Of a DNA stretch of 64,000 bases, positions 43,326 through 51,525 are shown piece after piece. A model generated the notes under the pieces. It made no database searches. It was not told where the DNA came from and saw only the letters and a program-made list of their open reading frames with translations. The DNA lies in assembly GCF_001719615.1 (NCBI RefSeq), contig NZ_MDVX01000011.1, positions 1 to 64,000 on the forward strand. The letters run 5' to 3'. Source of the DNA: Neptunicoccus sediminis. GTDB lineage: Bacteria > Pseudomonadota > Alphaproteobacteria > Rhodobacterales > Rhodobacteraceae. A program made the translations under genes and the position numbers. Numbering within the stretch: the stretch's first letter is position 1; the number at the start of each line of letters is the position of its first letter.

Positions 43326-44320
43326 CAGAACGCCTCCTGCAGGGGGGAGCCGATGTCTTGCACATCGGCAAAGGCTGTTTCATCCGCAGGCCACGGCGCT
43401 TCCCGCGCTGCATCAAGGGCGCGGTCCATTTCTGCGCGGGCCTCCTGTGCCAGCCCGTCCAGTTCATCCGTGGAGACACCCGCCTCGGCAAGGGCTTCGC
43501 GCAGGCGGGCAATCGGGCAGGTTGTGGCCTGCATCCGCTCTGCCTCCCCTTCGGGTCGGTAGGTGGCGGGATCGAAATAGGTGTGGCCACTGATCCGGTA
43601 GGTCTTGGCCATCAGAAACTCCGGCGTTCCGGTTTCGCGGATACGCGCTGTGATCTCTGCCGCTGTCGCCGCCAGTGTTGTCACATCATTCCCATCCGCC
43701 TCGGTGGTGCGCAGGCCAAGGGCGCGGGCGCGGTCGGCAATGCTGCCAGAGGTCATGTCACTGGTCAGGGTAGAGGCAGAATACTGGTTATCCTCACAGA
43801 CAAACAGGATCGGCAGATTGAACACCCCTGCCCAGTTCACGCCTTCCAGAAACGGCCCCCGATTAGAGGCGCCGTCCCCGAAGAAACAGACCACAATCTG
43901 ATCCCCGCCAAGAAGTTTGATCCCGTGGGCTGCCCCCGCCGCAATGGTGATATTGGCACCGACAACGCCATTTGCGCCCAGCATCCGCACCCCGAAATCC
44001 GCGATATGCATGGACCCGCCCTTGCCGCCACAACAGCCGCCCTCGCGCCCCAGCAGTTCCTTCATCATCGCATCCGCCTGCGCACCTTTGGCCAGCGTAT
44101 GGCCGTGGCCGCGGTGGGTGGACAGGATGTAATCGTCGCGCCGCAGATTCTCGATGATCCCTGTCGCCACCGCTTCTTGTCCGATGGACAGATGGATCGC
44201 GCCAAGCACCAGTTCCTCGTCTATCGCAGCGCGGCAGGCGGTTTCCTCAAAGGCGCGGATACGTTCCATCATGCGCAGACGGTCCAACCCCGCCTTTTGA
44301 TCGAAATTTGGCAGGCTCAA
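43325..44320 (-). CDS. 2-oxoacid/acetoin dehydrogenase E1 alpha subunit
   Basis: E1 alpha subunit of 331 residues. The ThDP motif GDGASNRGPFLEGVNWAG ends in CEDNQYSASTLTSDMT. THRGHGHTLAKGA and GKGGSMHIADF are typical of the acetoin/pyruvate dehydrogenase alpha chains. It overlaps the regulator upstream by 4 nt and the beta gene by one. Substrate not fixed by sequence. Confidence 0.93.
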   Translation of the reverse strand: MSLPNFDQKAGLDRLRMMERIRAFEETACRAAIDEELVLGAIHLSIGQEAVATGIIENLRRDDYILSTHRGHGHTLAKGAQADAMMKELLGREGGCCGGKGGSMHIADFGVRMLGANGVVGANITIAAGAAHGIKLLGGDQIVVCFFGDGASNRGPFLEGVNWAGVFNLPILFVCEDNQYSASTLTSDMTSGSIADRARALGLRTTEADGNDVTTLAATAAEITARIRETGTPEFLMAKTYRISGHTYFDPATYRPEGEAERMQATTCPIARLREALAEAGVSTDELDGLAQEARAEMDRALDAAREAPWPADETAFADVQDIGSPLQEAF

Positions 44321-45096
44321 AGCAAACCCTCCTGATCCAGAATTGTAAATTTATCTGACAACACCTCGACCTCGCGGCGCAGCAGGGGGATCAATTCCCC
44401 TTCGATCCGCGCGGTGCTCATCCGTTCGTTGATTGCGCCGATGCCGAAGGCCGCACAGACCCGTCCGCTTTTGGTCAGGATCGGCAGGCCGACCGCGCTC
44501 ATCCCCGGCACGGGAATAGAGGGGTTCAGCGCGTAACCGCGACTGTGAAATTCTTCGGCCAGCGCCTCTGCCCGTTCCGGGGTGTAATTGTATTCTGCCA
44601 TCCATGCGACATTGGCCCGCGCTGCTGCGCGGCGTTTGGGTTTGTCCGTCACCGCATATAGCGCCTGACCCGATGCGCCGACCCCAAGGGGAAGGCGGCT
44701 GCCCGCGTCCAGTGTCAGGGTACGGATCGGAAATGCGCCCAATTCGCGGCAGACACAGATCGAGGCGGCCCCTTCGGGGGCGGACAGGAACACGGTATCC
44801 TCGCAAGCGTCGGCAATGCGGCGCATGCTGCGCTTGGCCAGTGCCGCCAGATCGGAACGGTTCGCCATCCGCGCCAATGACGCCAGCGCATGGCCAAGGT
44901 GATATTTCCGCGTGTCAGGGTCCTGATAGACATAATTTACAGCCAGTAGCGAGGCGAGCACGCGGTGCGTGGTGGTTTTGGTGAATTCGGTCTGCGCCAT
45001 AATCTCGGTCAGGCTCGCCCCCAAGGGCTGGGACGCCAATGCACCAAGCACAATCCGTGCCCGTGCGATCGAACCTACCGGCGCCTCCGTTGTCAC
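44317..45096 (-). CDS. IclR-family transcriptional regulator
   Basis: IclR regulator of 259 residues. The N-terminal winged helix (SLTEIMAQTEFTKTTTHRVLASL) is followed by the ligand domain with LPLGVGASGQALYAV and NPSIPVPGMSAVGLPIL. It is the first gene of the ThDP/TRAP operon (4-nt overlap with E1 alpha), and probably regulates both that operon and the divergent 45189 gene. GGAAC direct repeats in the promoter region are candidate operators. Confidence 0.92.
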   Translation of the reverse strand: MTTEAPVGSIARARIVLGALASQPLGASLTEIMAQTEFTKTTTHRVLASLLAVNYVYQDPDTRKYHLGHALASLARMANRSDLAALAKRSMRRIADACEDTVFLSAPEGAASICVCRELGAFPIRTLTLDAGSRLPLGVGASGQALYAVTDKPKRRAAARANVAWMAEYNYTPERAEALAEEFHSRGYALNPSIPVPGMSAVGLPILTKSGRVCAAFGIGAINERMSTARIEGELIPLLRREVEVLSDKFTILDQEGLL

Positions 45097-45123
45097 GATT
45101 TATCCCTCCCCATTCCTTTTATC

Positions 45124-45149
45124 GGAACGTTTGTTTTGATAGTAGGAAC
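45124..45149. promoter_or_regulatory. Candidate IclR operator (GGAAC direct repeat)
   Basis: Two GGAAC elements at 45124-45128 and 45145-45149, 21 bp apart (two helical turns), with an inverted TTCC at 45113-45116, in the 92-nt gap between divergent genes. IclR proteins often bind GGAAC/GTTCC half-sites. Confidence 0.4.
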
Positions 45150-45188
45150 ATATTGCGGGCGGCTGTCAAACAAAATATCGTTAACCGC

Positions 45189-45980
45189 ATGACTTCAGAG
45201 CTTCGATTCTATGACTCGATTACCGATGCGGACGCAGATGCGCAGGGCCAGATCGGGATCAGCGGTTCCCATGGCGGACTGTTTGCAGCCGCCTGTGCAT
45301 CGCGCGCAGGGTTGCGGGCTGTTGTGCTGAATGATGCAGGCATTGGCCTCCATGACGCTGGTATTGCAGGGGTGCAGGCGCTGGCGGATCAGGGTATGGC
45401 CGCCTGTGCGGTAGACTGTACGAGCGCGGAAATCGGATCGGCGCGGGACAGTTTTGAAAATGGTTTTGTGTCTTATGCCAATCCACTTGCCATACGTCTG
45501 GGGGTACGCACCGGACTGTCGGTGAAAAACGCTGCGACATTGCTTGTTAACGCGCCAGAGCCTACCGGAATTATGGCCGCTGTTCCCGAATCAAGGAACC
45601 TAATCAGGGTCGGAGATATGGAGGTGCTAAGCGTCGATTCCGCCTCTCTCATCACACCAGAGGACGCAGACCGCATTATCGTAACAGGGTCACACGGCGG
45701 GTTGATCGGGGGAGATCCGGCGCGGGCCTGCAAAGCCGCCGCACGGTTTGTCAGCTTCTCTGACGCAGGCATCGGTAAAAACGCCATCGGCCTGTCCCGC
45801 CTGCCCGCGCTCGACCAGCGGGGCATTGCGGCAGTGACACTCGATTGCCAGACCTGCGAGATCGGCAACAGCGCATCAGCATTGCAAACCGGATTGGTCA
45901 GTGCGACCAACCGCACGGCAGAGGCCCTTGGAATACAGCGCGGGATGCCCCTGAGCGACGCGATCCGCCAGTTAGCCTAA
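45189..45980 (+). CDS. Tandem-duplicated protein of unknown family
   Basis: Protein of 263 residues made of two related halves of about 110-120 residues. Each half has, in order, GSHGG (ISGSHGGL / VTGSHGGL), DAGIG (LNDAGIG / FSDAGIG), a D-C-x-x-x-E-I-G strand (AVDCTSAEIG / TLDCQTCEIG) and a G-x-VS-x-x-N segment before a LGV/LGI turn. I do not recognise the family. No signal peptide or membrane segment is seen. ATG 45189 was chosen; a frame from 45039 would run back through the divergent IclR gene. It is divergent from iclR and overlaps the convergent hpaI by 4 nt. Confidence 0.8.
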   Translation: MTSELRFYDSITDADADAQGQIGISGSHGGLFAAACASRAGLRAVVLNDAGIGLHDAGIAGVQALADQGMAACAVDCTSAEIGSARDSFENGFVSYANPLAIRLGVRTGLSVKNAATLLVNAPEPTGIMAAVPESRNLIRVGDMEVLSVDSASLITPEDADRIIVTGSHGGLIGGDPARACKAAARFVSFSDAGIGKNAIGLSRLPALDQRGIAAVTLDCQTCEIGNSASALQTGLVSATNRTAEALGIQRGMPLSDAIRQLA

Positions 45981-46756
45981 CCGTTGCGCAGCTTGGCCGC
46001 TGCTTGCGCACTTGCCCGCATGTTCCGCGCAAACAGGGTCACGTCTATTTCCGTGGCAATGAATGTTGCGCCCAGATCACGGCACTGTTGCTGCAACTCT
46101 GTATCCAGCGTCAGGATACCCGCAGCCTTGCCGCTCGCCACGATCCGCTTCATGGCATCCAGCACGGCCTCTTTCACCGCCGGTGCACCTGCCTGTCCGA
46201 TGTAGCCCAAATCCGCCGCCAGATCTGACGGACCGATGAACACGCCGTCCAGACCCTCAACCGCCAGAATATCATCCAGCGCCTCCATACCCTTCTGGTT
46301 CTCCACCTGTGCGAGCAGGCAAATTTCCTCCCGCGCGGTGGTCAGGTAATCCGCGATCCCCGAAAAATCGGAGGCACGGGCCAGTGCGGAACCCACCCCG
46401 CGCAGCCCGTGGGGTGGATAGGTCACAGCAGCCACAAGTTCGCGCGCCTGCTCCGCCGTTTCCACCATCGGCACCAGCAGGCTTTGTGCGCCAGCGTCCA
46501 GCAGCTGCTTGATCATCCAGACCTCACCGATGGGCGGGCGGACGACCGGAAGGGCAGGCCGCCCCGCAATCACCTGCAATTGCGCCACAATAGAGCGCAG
46601 GTCGTTGGGCGCGTGCTCCCCGTCTATCAGAAGCCAGTCAAACCCCGCCCCCGCGCTAATCTCGGCAATATAGGGGTCGGCCAGACCGAGCCAGCAGCCG
46701 AGTTGCAGCTCGCCGTCTTTCAGGGCCTGTTTGAAAGTGTTCTTGGGGGCTGGCAT
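45977..46756 (-). CDS. hpaI: HpcH/HpaI aldolase (2,4-dihydroxyhept-2-ene-1,7-dioate aldolase)
   Basis: Class II pyruvate-dependent aldolase of 259 residues. LLIDGEHAPND near the N-terminus, LVPMVETAEQARELVAAV and the metal-binding LAQVENQKGM with FIGPSDLAADLG are characteristic. In homoprotocatechuate breakdown HpaI splits the last intermediate to pyruvate and succinate semialdehyde. It is the last gene of the hpa operon, 9 nt after hpaH. Confidence 0.92.
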   Translation of the reverse strand: MPAPKNTFKQALKDGELQLGCWLGLADPYIAEISAGAGFDWLLIDGEHAPNDLRSIVAQLQVIAGRPALPVVRPPIGEVWMIKQLLDAGAQSLLVPMVETAEQARELVAAVTYPPHGLRGVGSALARASDFSGIADYLTTAREEICLLAQVENQKGMEALDDILAVEGLDGVFIGPSDLAADLGYIGQAGAPAVKEAVLDAMKRIVASGKAAGILTLDTELQQQCRDLGATFIATEIDVTLFARNMRASAQAAAKLRNG

Positions 46757-46765
46757 TGGCGTTTC

Positions 46766-47566
46766 CTATTCAAATGTGACGCTGACAGAGCCGAACCCGG
46801 CGAAATCGGCGGTTATTTCAGACCCTGACGGGCATTCAACAGGCCGGATAAAACTGCCTGACAGAATGATCTGACCCGGTTCAAGGCTTTGCCCGTATTG
46901 CGCCATGCGGCGGGCCAGCCAGACAACGCTTTCTACCGGATCGTTGAGAACCCCTGCCCCGAGTCCTGTTTCCTCTACCTCTGCATTGCGCGAAGTGATC
47001 GCCCCGACCCAGCGCAGATCAAAGGCGTCCACCTTGTGCCGCTGCGCCCCGAGCACAACACCCGCGTTGGCGGCATTGTCGCTGATGGTGTCGAACACCT
47101 TGCGAGTCTGTCCGGTTTCAGGGTCCGCGCGCAAAATGCGCGTATCAAGGATTTCCAGCGCGGGGGCAACATAATCGGTTGCCGCCAGAACTTCATCGCG
47201 GGTTACATCCGCGCCACCGATTGCGGTGTTCAGGACAAAGGCAATTTCCGTTTCAATACGAGGCTGGATAAACCGGCCCTTGGGCACTATTGCGCCGTCC
47301 GCAAAAACCATATCGTCGAACAGGATTCCGCTGTCGGGAATGTCTATGTTCAACGCGGATTGCATCGCCTTTGAGGTCAAGCCGATTTTCCACCCGACAA
47401 CCTTGCGCCCCTGTTCCAGTTTGGCGCGATAGATTGCGTTCTGAATGGCATAGGCGTCATCCATGCCCATTTCGGGAAAGGCTTTGGTCAGCAGGCCAAT
47501 CTGTTGGCCAGTCGCTTCAGCCTGCAACAGATCGGTCGCCGCCTGTGCGTGATCTTCAGGGGTCAT
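46766..47566 (-). CDS. hpaH: 2-oxo-hept-4-ene-1,7-dioate hydratase
   Basis: Hydratase of 266 residues in the FAH-fold 2-keto-4-pentenoate hydratase family. VVGWKIGLTSKAMQ, EIAFVLN and the C-terminal GQIILSGSFIRPVECPSGSEI are typical of HpaH. It adds water to the decarboxylated ring-cleavage product. It overlaps hpaG by 4 nt. A paralogue is at 56369-57154. Confidence 0.92.
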   Translation of the reverse strand: MTPEDHAQAATDLLQAEATGQQIGLLTKAFPEMGMDDAYAIQNAIYRAKLEQGRKVVGWKIGLTSKAMQSALNIDIPDSGILFDDMVFADGAIVPKGRFIQPRIETEIAFVLNTAIGGADVTRDEVLAATDYVAPALEILDTRILRADPETGQTRKVFDTISDNAANAGVVLGAQRHKVDAFDLRWVGAITSRNAEVEETGLGAGVLNDPVESVVWLARRMAQYGQSLEPGQIILSGSFIRPVECPSGSEITADFAGFGSVSVTFE

Positions 47567-48417
47567 TGTACTTCGTCCTCAATCGTATTGCGCAGGGTGC
47601 CGATCGTGTTCACCTCTACCTCTACCACGTCGCCGGGTTTCAGGTATTGCGGCGGATCAAGCCGGGCACCTGATCCGGTCGGCGTTCCGGTGACGATAAT
47701 ATCGCCGGGCTGCAAGGTCATGAAAGTGGAGATATATTCGATCTCGCGCCGGATCGGGTGCATCATGCGGGAAAGCACATCGTCCTGACGCATCTCTCCG
47801 TTAACGCGGGTAATGATGCGGGCGTCATCCAGTTGCGCCGCATCGGTGAACGGCACCAGCCATGGCCCGATGGCGCCAGAATTGTCCCAGTTCTTGCCCT
47901 GCGTTACGTTGAATTTCGCGTGGCGCACCCAGTCACGGATAGTGCCTTCATTACAGATCGTCAGCGCTGCGATATGATCATAGGCATCGGCCTGTGCGAT
48001 CCGCCGCCCCCCTTTGCCGATGACGATGGCCACCTCGCCTTCATAATCAAGCTGCGGGCTTTCGGGCGGGCGGACCAGCGGGCGGTTGTGGCCTGTGAAA
48101 CCGCTGGCAAAACGGGGAAACAGCGACATATATTTCGGCTGCTCCGATCCGTCTTTATATTCCGCGTTCCGGTCGGGGAAGTTCACCCCGACACACAGGA
48201 TACGCGGCGCATTGGGTAGCACCATTTCGAACTGGTATTCGGTATGGCTTGGCCTGCGTCCCTGCGCGTCCTCTGCCAATTCGCCCAAACCACCCGCTTT
48301 GATCGCATCCAGCAGGGTCGGCCATTCCGGGAAAGTGTCGTTCAGAGGGATCATTCCGGCATCCGTCACTGCGCCGTAATATGTGTTTCCCTGCGATGTG
48401 TAGGTTGCAAAACGCAT
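47563..48417 (-). CDS. hpaG: Fumarylacetoacetate hydrolase-family enzyme (HpaG-type decarboxylase)
   Basis: FAH-family protein of 284 residues with one catalytic domain: CVGVNFPDRNAEYKD, the metal ligands in LDYEGEVAIVIGKGGRRI, and GDIIVTGTPTGSGARLDPPQYL. In this operon it fits the decarboxylation of 5-oxopent-3-ene-1,2,5-tricarboxylate. Classical enterobacterial HpaG is a two-domain fusion, so this single-domain form relies on separate HpaF for isomerisation. Confidence 0.87.
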   Translation of the reverse strand: MRFATYTSQGNTYYGAVTDAGMIPLNDTFPEWPTLLDAIKAGGLGELAEDAQGRRPSHTEYQFEMVLPNAPRILCVGVNFPDRNAEYKDGSEQPKYMSLFPRFASGFTGHNRPLVRPPESPQLDYEGEVAIVIGKGGRRIAQADAYDHIAALTICNEGTIRDWVRHAKFNVTQGKNWDNSGAIGPWLVPFTDAAQLDDARIITRVNGEMRQDDVLSRMMHPIRREIEYISTFMTLQPGDIIVTGTPTGSGARLDPPQYLKPGDVVEVEVNTIGTLRNTIEDEVQ

Positions 48418-48428
48418 GGATGTCTTCC

Positions 48429-49412
48429 TTATGGCGCGATGATCGGGCTTGCTTGGATGTCGGAGTCGCGGGTGTCGGCACCGACAAAACTCGTACCATG
48501 CTCAAACCAGCTGCGCGGTGCGGCAGCCCCCCAAAGCGTCTGGCGTTGCGGGTCTTTGAGATCCCATTTGATCGGTTCCATATCCGGATCGACCGTCTGG
48601 TAATCCGAACAGTAGATTTCGATCCGGTGCCCGTCAGGATCAAGAATATAAAGGAAGAAAGCGTTCGAGATGCCGTGCCGTCCCGGCCCCCGTTCGATGT
48701 TGTCCACATAGCCCGTGGTCGCCATCAGATCGAGCAGGTCAATGATGTTGAGCGGTGTCGGAACCCAGAAGGCAACGTGGTGCATGCGCGGTCCGGTGCC
48801 ATTGGTGAAAGCCATATCATGCACGCCGCCCTTGCGGTGCATCCACGCCGCCCAAAGCTTTTTGCTCTGCTCATCCTCGGTGTATTCGGTTACGCGAAAG
48901 CCGAAATCGTTGTAGAACGCAACCGAGGCGTCCACATCCGGCGAAAAGCAGTTGAAGTGGTCGATGCGCAGCGGCTTTACCCCGCGATAAAGCGCATATT
49001 TCTGGTGGATCGGCTCCAGACGGTCCATCTTGTGATAGAACTCCAGCGGGATGCCGATGTTGTCAGAGGTCAGCAAGGTACGGCCCTGATAGGGGCGCTC
49101 CACCCATTCGGTCGGGCGACCTTTCGCCTTGAAGTAGGTTTCTGCCTTGTCGAGATCGTCTTCGTCAAAGGTTTTGAATCCCATCACTTCGACCGTGCCG
49201 GGCTGGTCGGATTTTTGCAGGATAATGCAGTGATGCCCCCGCTCTTCCATCGCACGCAGATAAACGTGGGTGTCGCTTTCATCCGTCACCTGAAGGCCGA
49301 GGATTTCGGTGTAAAACGTCTTGGACGCCGCCAGATCCTTCACGTTCAAGCAGACGTGGGACAGACGGATGGTGTTGAAATCGGGGTAGAGATTTGGTGC
49401 GGGTACAGGCAT
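48429..49412 (-). CDS. hpaD: 3,4-dihydroxyphenylacetate 2,3-dioxygenase
   Basis: Type I extradiol dioxygenase of 327 residues with two VOC modules. Iron-ligand regions are RLSHVCLNVKDL (first module), LRIDHFNCFSPDVD and GPRMHHVAFWVP (second module), and the Glu near HRIEIYCSDY. It cleaves the ring of homoprotocatechuate between C2 and C3. It sits 11 nt upstream of hpaG and shares one base with hpaE. Confidence 0.92.
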   Translation of the reverse strand: MPVPAPNLYPDFNTIRLSHVCLNVKDLAASKTFYTEILGLQVTDESDTHVYLRAMEERGHHCIILQKSDQPGTVEVMGFKTFDEDDLDKAETYFKAKGRPTEWVERPYQGRTLLTSDNIGIPLEFYHKMDRLEPIHQKYALYRGVKPLRIDHFNCFSPDVDASVAFYNDFGFRVTEYTEDEQSKKLWAAWMHRKGGVHDMAFTNGTGPRMHHVAFWVPTPLNIIDLLDLMATTGYVDNIERGPGRHGISNAFFLYILDPDGHRIEIYCSDYQTVDPDMEPIKWDLKDPQRQTLWGAAAPRSWFEHGTSFVGADTRDSDIQASPIIAP

Positions 49413-50923
49413 CAGTTTGCTCCCAGTTTGGTAATTTTATGCTGTCCGGTGGCGAAACCGATGTGTTTTTGTTCCATGTAGAATTCAAAAGACCAATCGC
49501 CGCCATCGCGCCCTATACCGCTGGACTTTACGCCGCCGAACGGGGTTGGCAGGTGGCGCACGTTTTCCGAATTTACCCAGATCATGCCCGCCTCCAGCTT
49601 GTCCGTAAAGCGCAGGGCGCGGGTGAGATCATTGGTCCAGACATAGCCGGTCAGACCGTATGGAATGTCATTTGCGATTTGCAGGGCTTCATCTTCGGTG
49701 CTGAACGGAATGGATGTCAGAACTGGGCCAAAGATTTCTTCCTGCGCGATCCGCATCCCGTTGTTCGCATCGGTAAACAGGGTCGGGCGCACGAAATAGC
49801 CTTCATCCCCGACAGCTTCCCCGCCGGCGGCCACGGTCGCGCCATCCTGTTTGGCAATCTCAAAGTAGCTGGTGACTTTGTTAAAATGTTCCTCCGTCAC
49901 CAGAGGCCCGATCTCTGTCGCGGGATCGAGCGGATGGCCCACTTTGATCCGGTTCACCCGCTCGATCAATTTGGCCTCAAAGTCTTCGCGAATGGTGTCC
50001 TGAACCAGCAGGCGAGAGGAGGACGTGCAGCGTTCCCCGTTGATCGAGTAGATCATGAAAATCGCAGCATCAAGCGCACGGTCCAGATCCGCATCGTCAA
50101 AGACGATCACGGGATTCTTGCCGCCCAGTTCCAGATGGTTGCGTTTAAGCGTATCCGCCCCCTGTTTGGTGATCAGGCTTCCGGTGCGGCTTTCGCCCAC
50201 AAAAGCAATCGCCTTGATCTTGGGATGTTCACACAGGGCTTTGCCAGCCTCTTCGCCAAATCCGTTCACCGTATTCAGAACACCCGCAGGAAGACCCGCT
50301 TCTTCCGCGATTTCCACCAGCAGGCGCGCGGTCAACGGAGAGGCTTCGGCTGGTTTATGCACCACCGTACAACCAGCCGCCAGCGCCGGTGCAATCTTCC
50401 ATGTGGACAGCATGAAAGGCGTGTTCCACGGCGTAATCACCCCCACCGGACCGATCGGAACGCGGGTGGTTATGTTCATCAGCGTCGGGGATTTCAGGTG
50501 CTGCCCGTCCCGCGCCTGTACCACCTGATCGGCAAAATAGCGAAAGTTTTCGGCCCCGCGCAGGGCGGCTTTGGACATGAATTTATAGGCTTGTCCCGTG
50601 TCCCAGCATTCGCAAAGGGCGATTTCCTCGGCCCGCGCCTCGATCCCTTCTGCAATCCGGATCAGAATTTTCTTGCGCTCCAGTGCTGGCAGGTCGCGCC
50701 AGTCCGCAAAGGCTTTATTTGCCGCGTTTGCTGCCTTATCTATATCGGCCGCCGTGCCATGGGCCACGTCACAGATCACGCTTTTGTCCACGGGAGAGGT
50801 AGACTGGAACACGCCACCGCTTCCAGCGGTGTCCTGTCCGGCAATCCGGTTGGCAATGCCACCCTCGCGAAAACGTTTCAGATAGCCGTCAAGTTTCCGG
50901 ATATTGTCTTCAAGCATGCTCAT
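49412..50923 (-). CDS. hpaE: 5-carboxymethyl-2-hydroxymuconate semialdehyde dehydrogenase
   Basis: Aldehyde dehydrogenase of 503 residues. ELGGKNPVIVFDDADLD carries the catalytic Glu and NGERCTSSSRLLVQ the nucleophilic Cys; NAD-binding text VGESRTGSLI precedes them. The length fits HpaE. It oxidises the ring-cleavage semialdehyde to 5-carboxymethyl-2-hydroxymuconate. It is encoded 10 nt after hpaF. Confidence 0.93.
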   Translation of the reverse strand: MSMLEDNIRKLDGYLKRFREGGIANRIAGQDTAGSGGVFQSTSPVDKSVICDVAHGTAADIDKAANAANKAFADWRDLPALERKKILIRIAEGIEARAEEIALCECWDTGQAYKFMSKAALRGAENFRYFADQVVQARDGQHLKSPTLMNITTRVPIGPVGVITPWNTPFMLSTWKIAPALAAGCTVVHKPAEASPLTARLLVEIAEEAGLPAGVLNTVNGFGEEAGKALCEHPKIKAIAFVGESRTGSLITKQGADTLKRNHLELGGKNPVIVFDDADLDRALDAAIFMIYSINGERCTSSSRLLVQDTIREDFEAKLIERVNRIKVGHPLDPATEIGPLVTEEHFNKVTSYFEIAKQDGATVAAGGEAVGDEGYFVRPTLFTDANNGMRIAQEEIFGPVLTSIPFSTEDEALQIANDIPYGLTGYVWTNDLTRALRFTDKLEAGMIWVNSENVRHLPTPFGGVKSSGIGRDGGDWSFEFYMEQKHIGFATGQHKITKLGAN

Positions 50924-50933
50924 GTCAGCTCCT

Positions 50934-51323
50934 TCAGTCGGCTGCGGTCAGATGGTCGCGGATGGTTCCGCATTTCGGGGAAAGCGCGGCATCAATATCG
51001 CGCATTTCGGCAGAAAGGGCGATGGAACGGGTCGCCATTGCGGGGGCTAGAAAATCTTTCATCGCCTCGAAAATTCGCGCAATTGCGTCCTGCTTCACGT
51101 CCAAGGTACGCCCTTCGCGCAAGCGCACGGAAAGATCGACAAACCCGTGTTTTGCATCCCCATCCGCAATGGCAAAGTGATCGACGCGAATGGCCCGAAC
51201 GCGGATGCCCGCAAGCGGGAAGGTGTCAATGCCAGCAGCCGTTGCGCGAACCGCCTCACACAATGCGCCCATGTCCACTACATCTTCGAGATTAGCGGAA
51301 TATTCTATGTGAAAATGCGGCAT
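50934..51323 (-). CDS. hpaF: 5-carboxymethyl-2-hydroxymuconate delta-isomerase
   Basis: CHMI-family isomerase of 129 residues (E. coli enzyme 126). Start ATG 51323 gives the expected MPHFHIEYSANL, with Pro as the residue after Met that acts as catalytic base in this tautomerase superfamily. An upstream in-frame codon is therefore rejected. It is the first gene of the hpa operon. Confidence 0.9.
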   Translation of the reverse strand: MPHFHIEYSANLEDVVDMGALCEAVRATAAGIDTFPLAGIRVRAIRVDHFAIADGDAKHGFVDLSVRLREGRTLDVKQDAIARIFEAMKDFLAPAMATRSIALSAEMRDIDAALSPKCGTIRDHLTAAD

Positions 51324-51338
51324 GATTGTCCTTAATGC

Positions 51339-51359
51339 GTTAATTATTGTTCTGTTAAC
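51339..51359 (-). promoter_or_regulatory. Inverted repeat upstream of the hpa operon
   Basis: GTTAA-N11-TTAAC, 16 nt before the hpaF start. It is AT-rich in a GC-rich background and placed where a repressor such as a MarR-type HpaR could bind. No regulator gene adjoins it. Confidence 0.4.
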
Positions 51360-51488
51360 TAAATGGCGTTTTACTGTCAACCCTCACCGCCGGTATTTCC
51401 CTCTACTAGATGCCAGTCCTGACAGGCAATCAACAGCGGCCTGCGACAAAATTTCTGCGGGTCCGCGCCAAAAAAAGATGCGCGTCAC

Positions 51489-51519
51489 TTGACCTTCCCC
51501 CACTGGAAGCCCCTATTTA
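51489..51519 (+). promoter_or_regulatory. CueR-like copper promoter with 19-bp spacer
   Basis: -35 TTGACC (51489-51494) and -10 TATTTA (51514-51519) are separated by 19 nt, the long spacer typical of MerR/CueR promoters. The spacer carries the dyad CTTCC-N6-GGAAG, closely resembling the E. coli copA promoter core. The expected start point is at or next to ATG 51526, implying a leaderless mRNA. Confidence 0.75.
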
Positions 51520-51525
51520 TTGTCA

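Noticed and set aside
45124-45149. GGAAC elements before iclR as EcfG promoters
   Set aside because: No CGTT at 16 or 17 nt from either GGAAC; an IclR direct-repeat operator is a better reading.
45039-45188. Extension of the duplicated protein upstream
   Set aside because: Would cover the divergent iclR start and the promoter region and gives a Pro/Ser-rich tail absent from the repeat structure.
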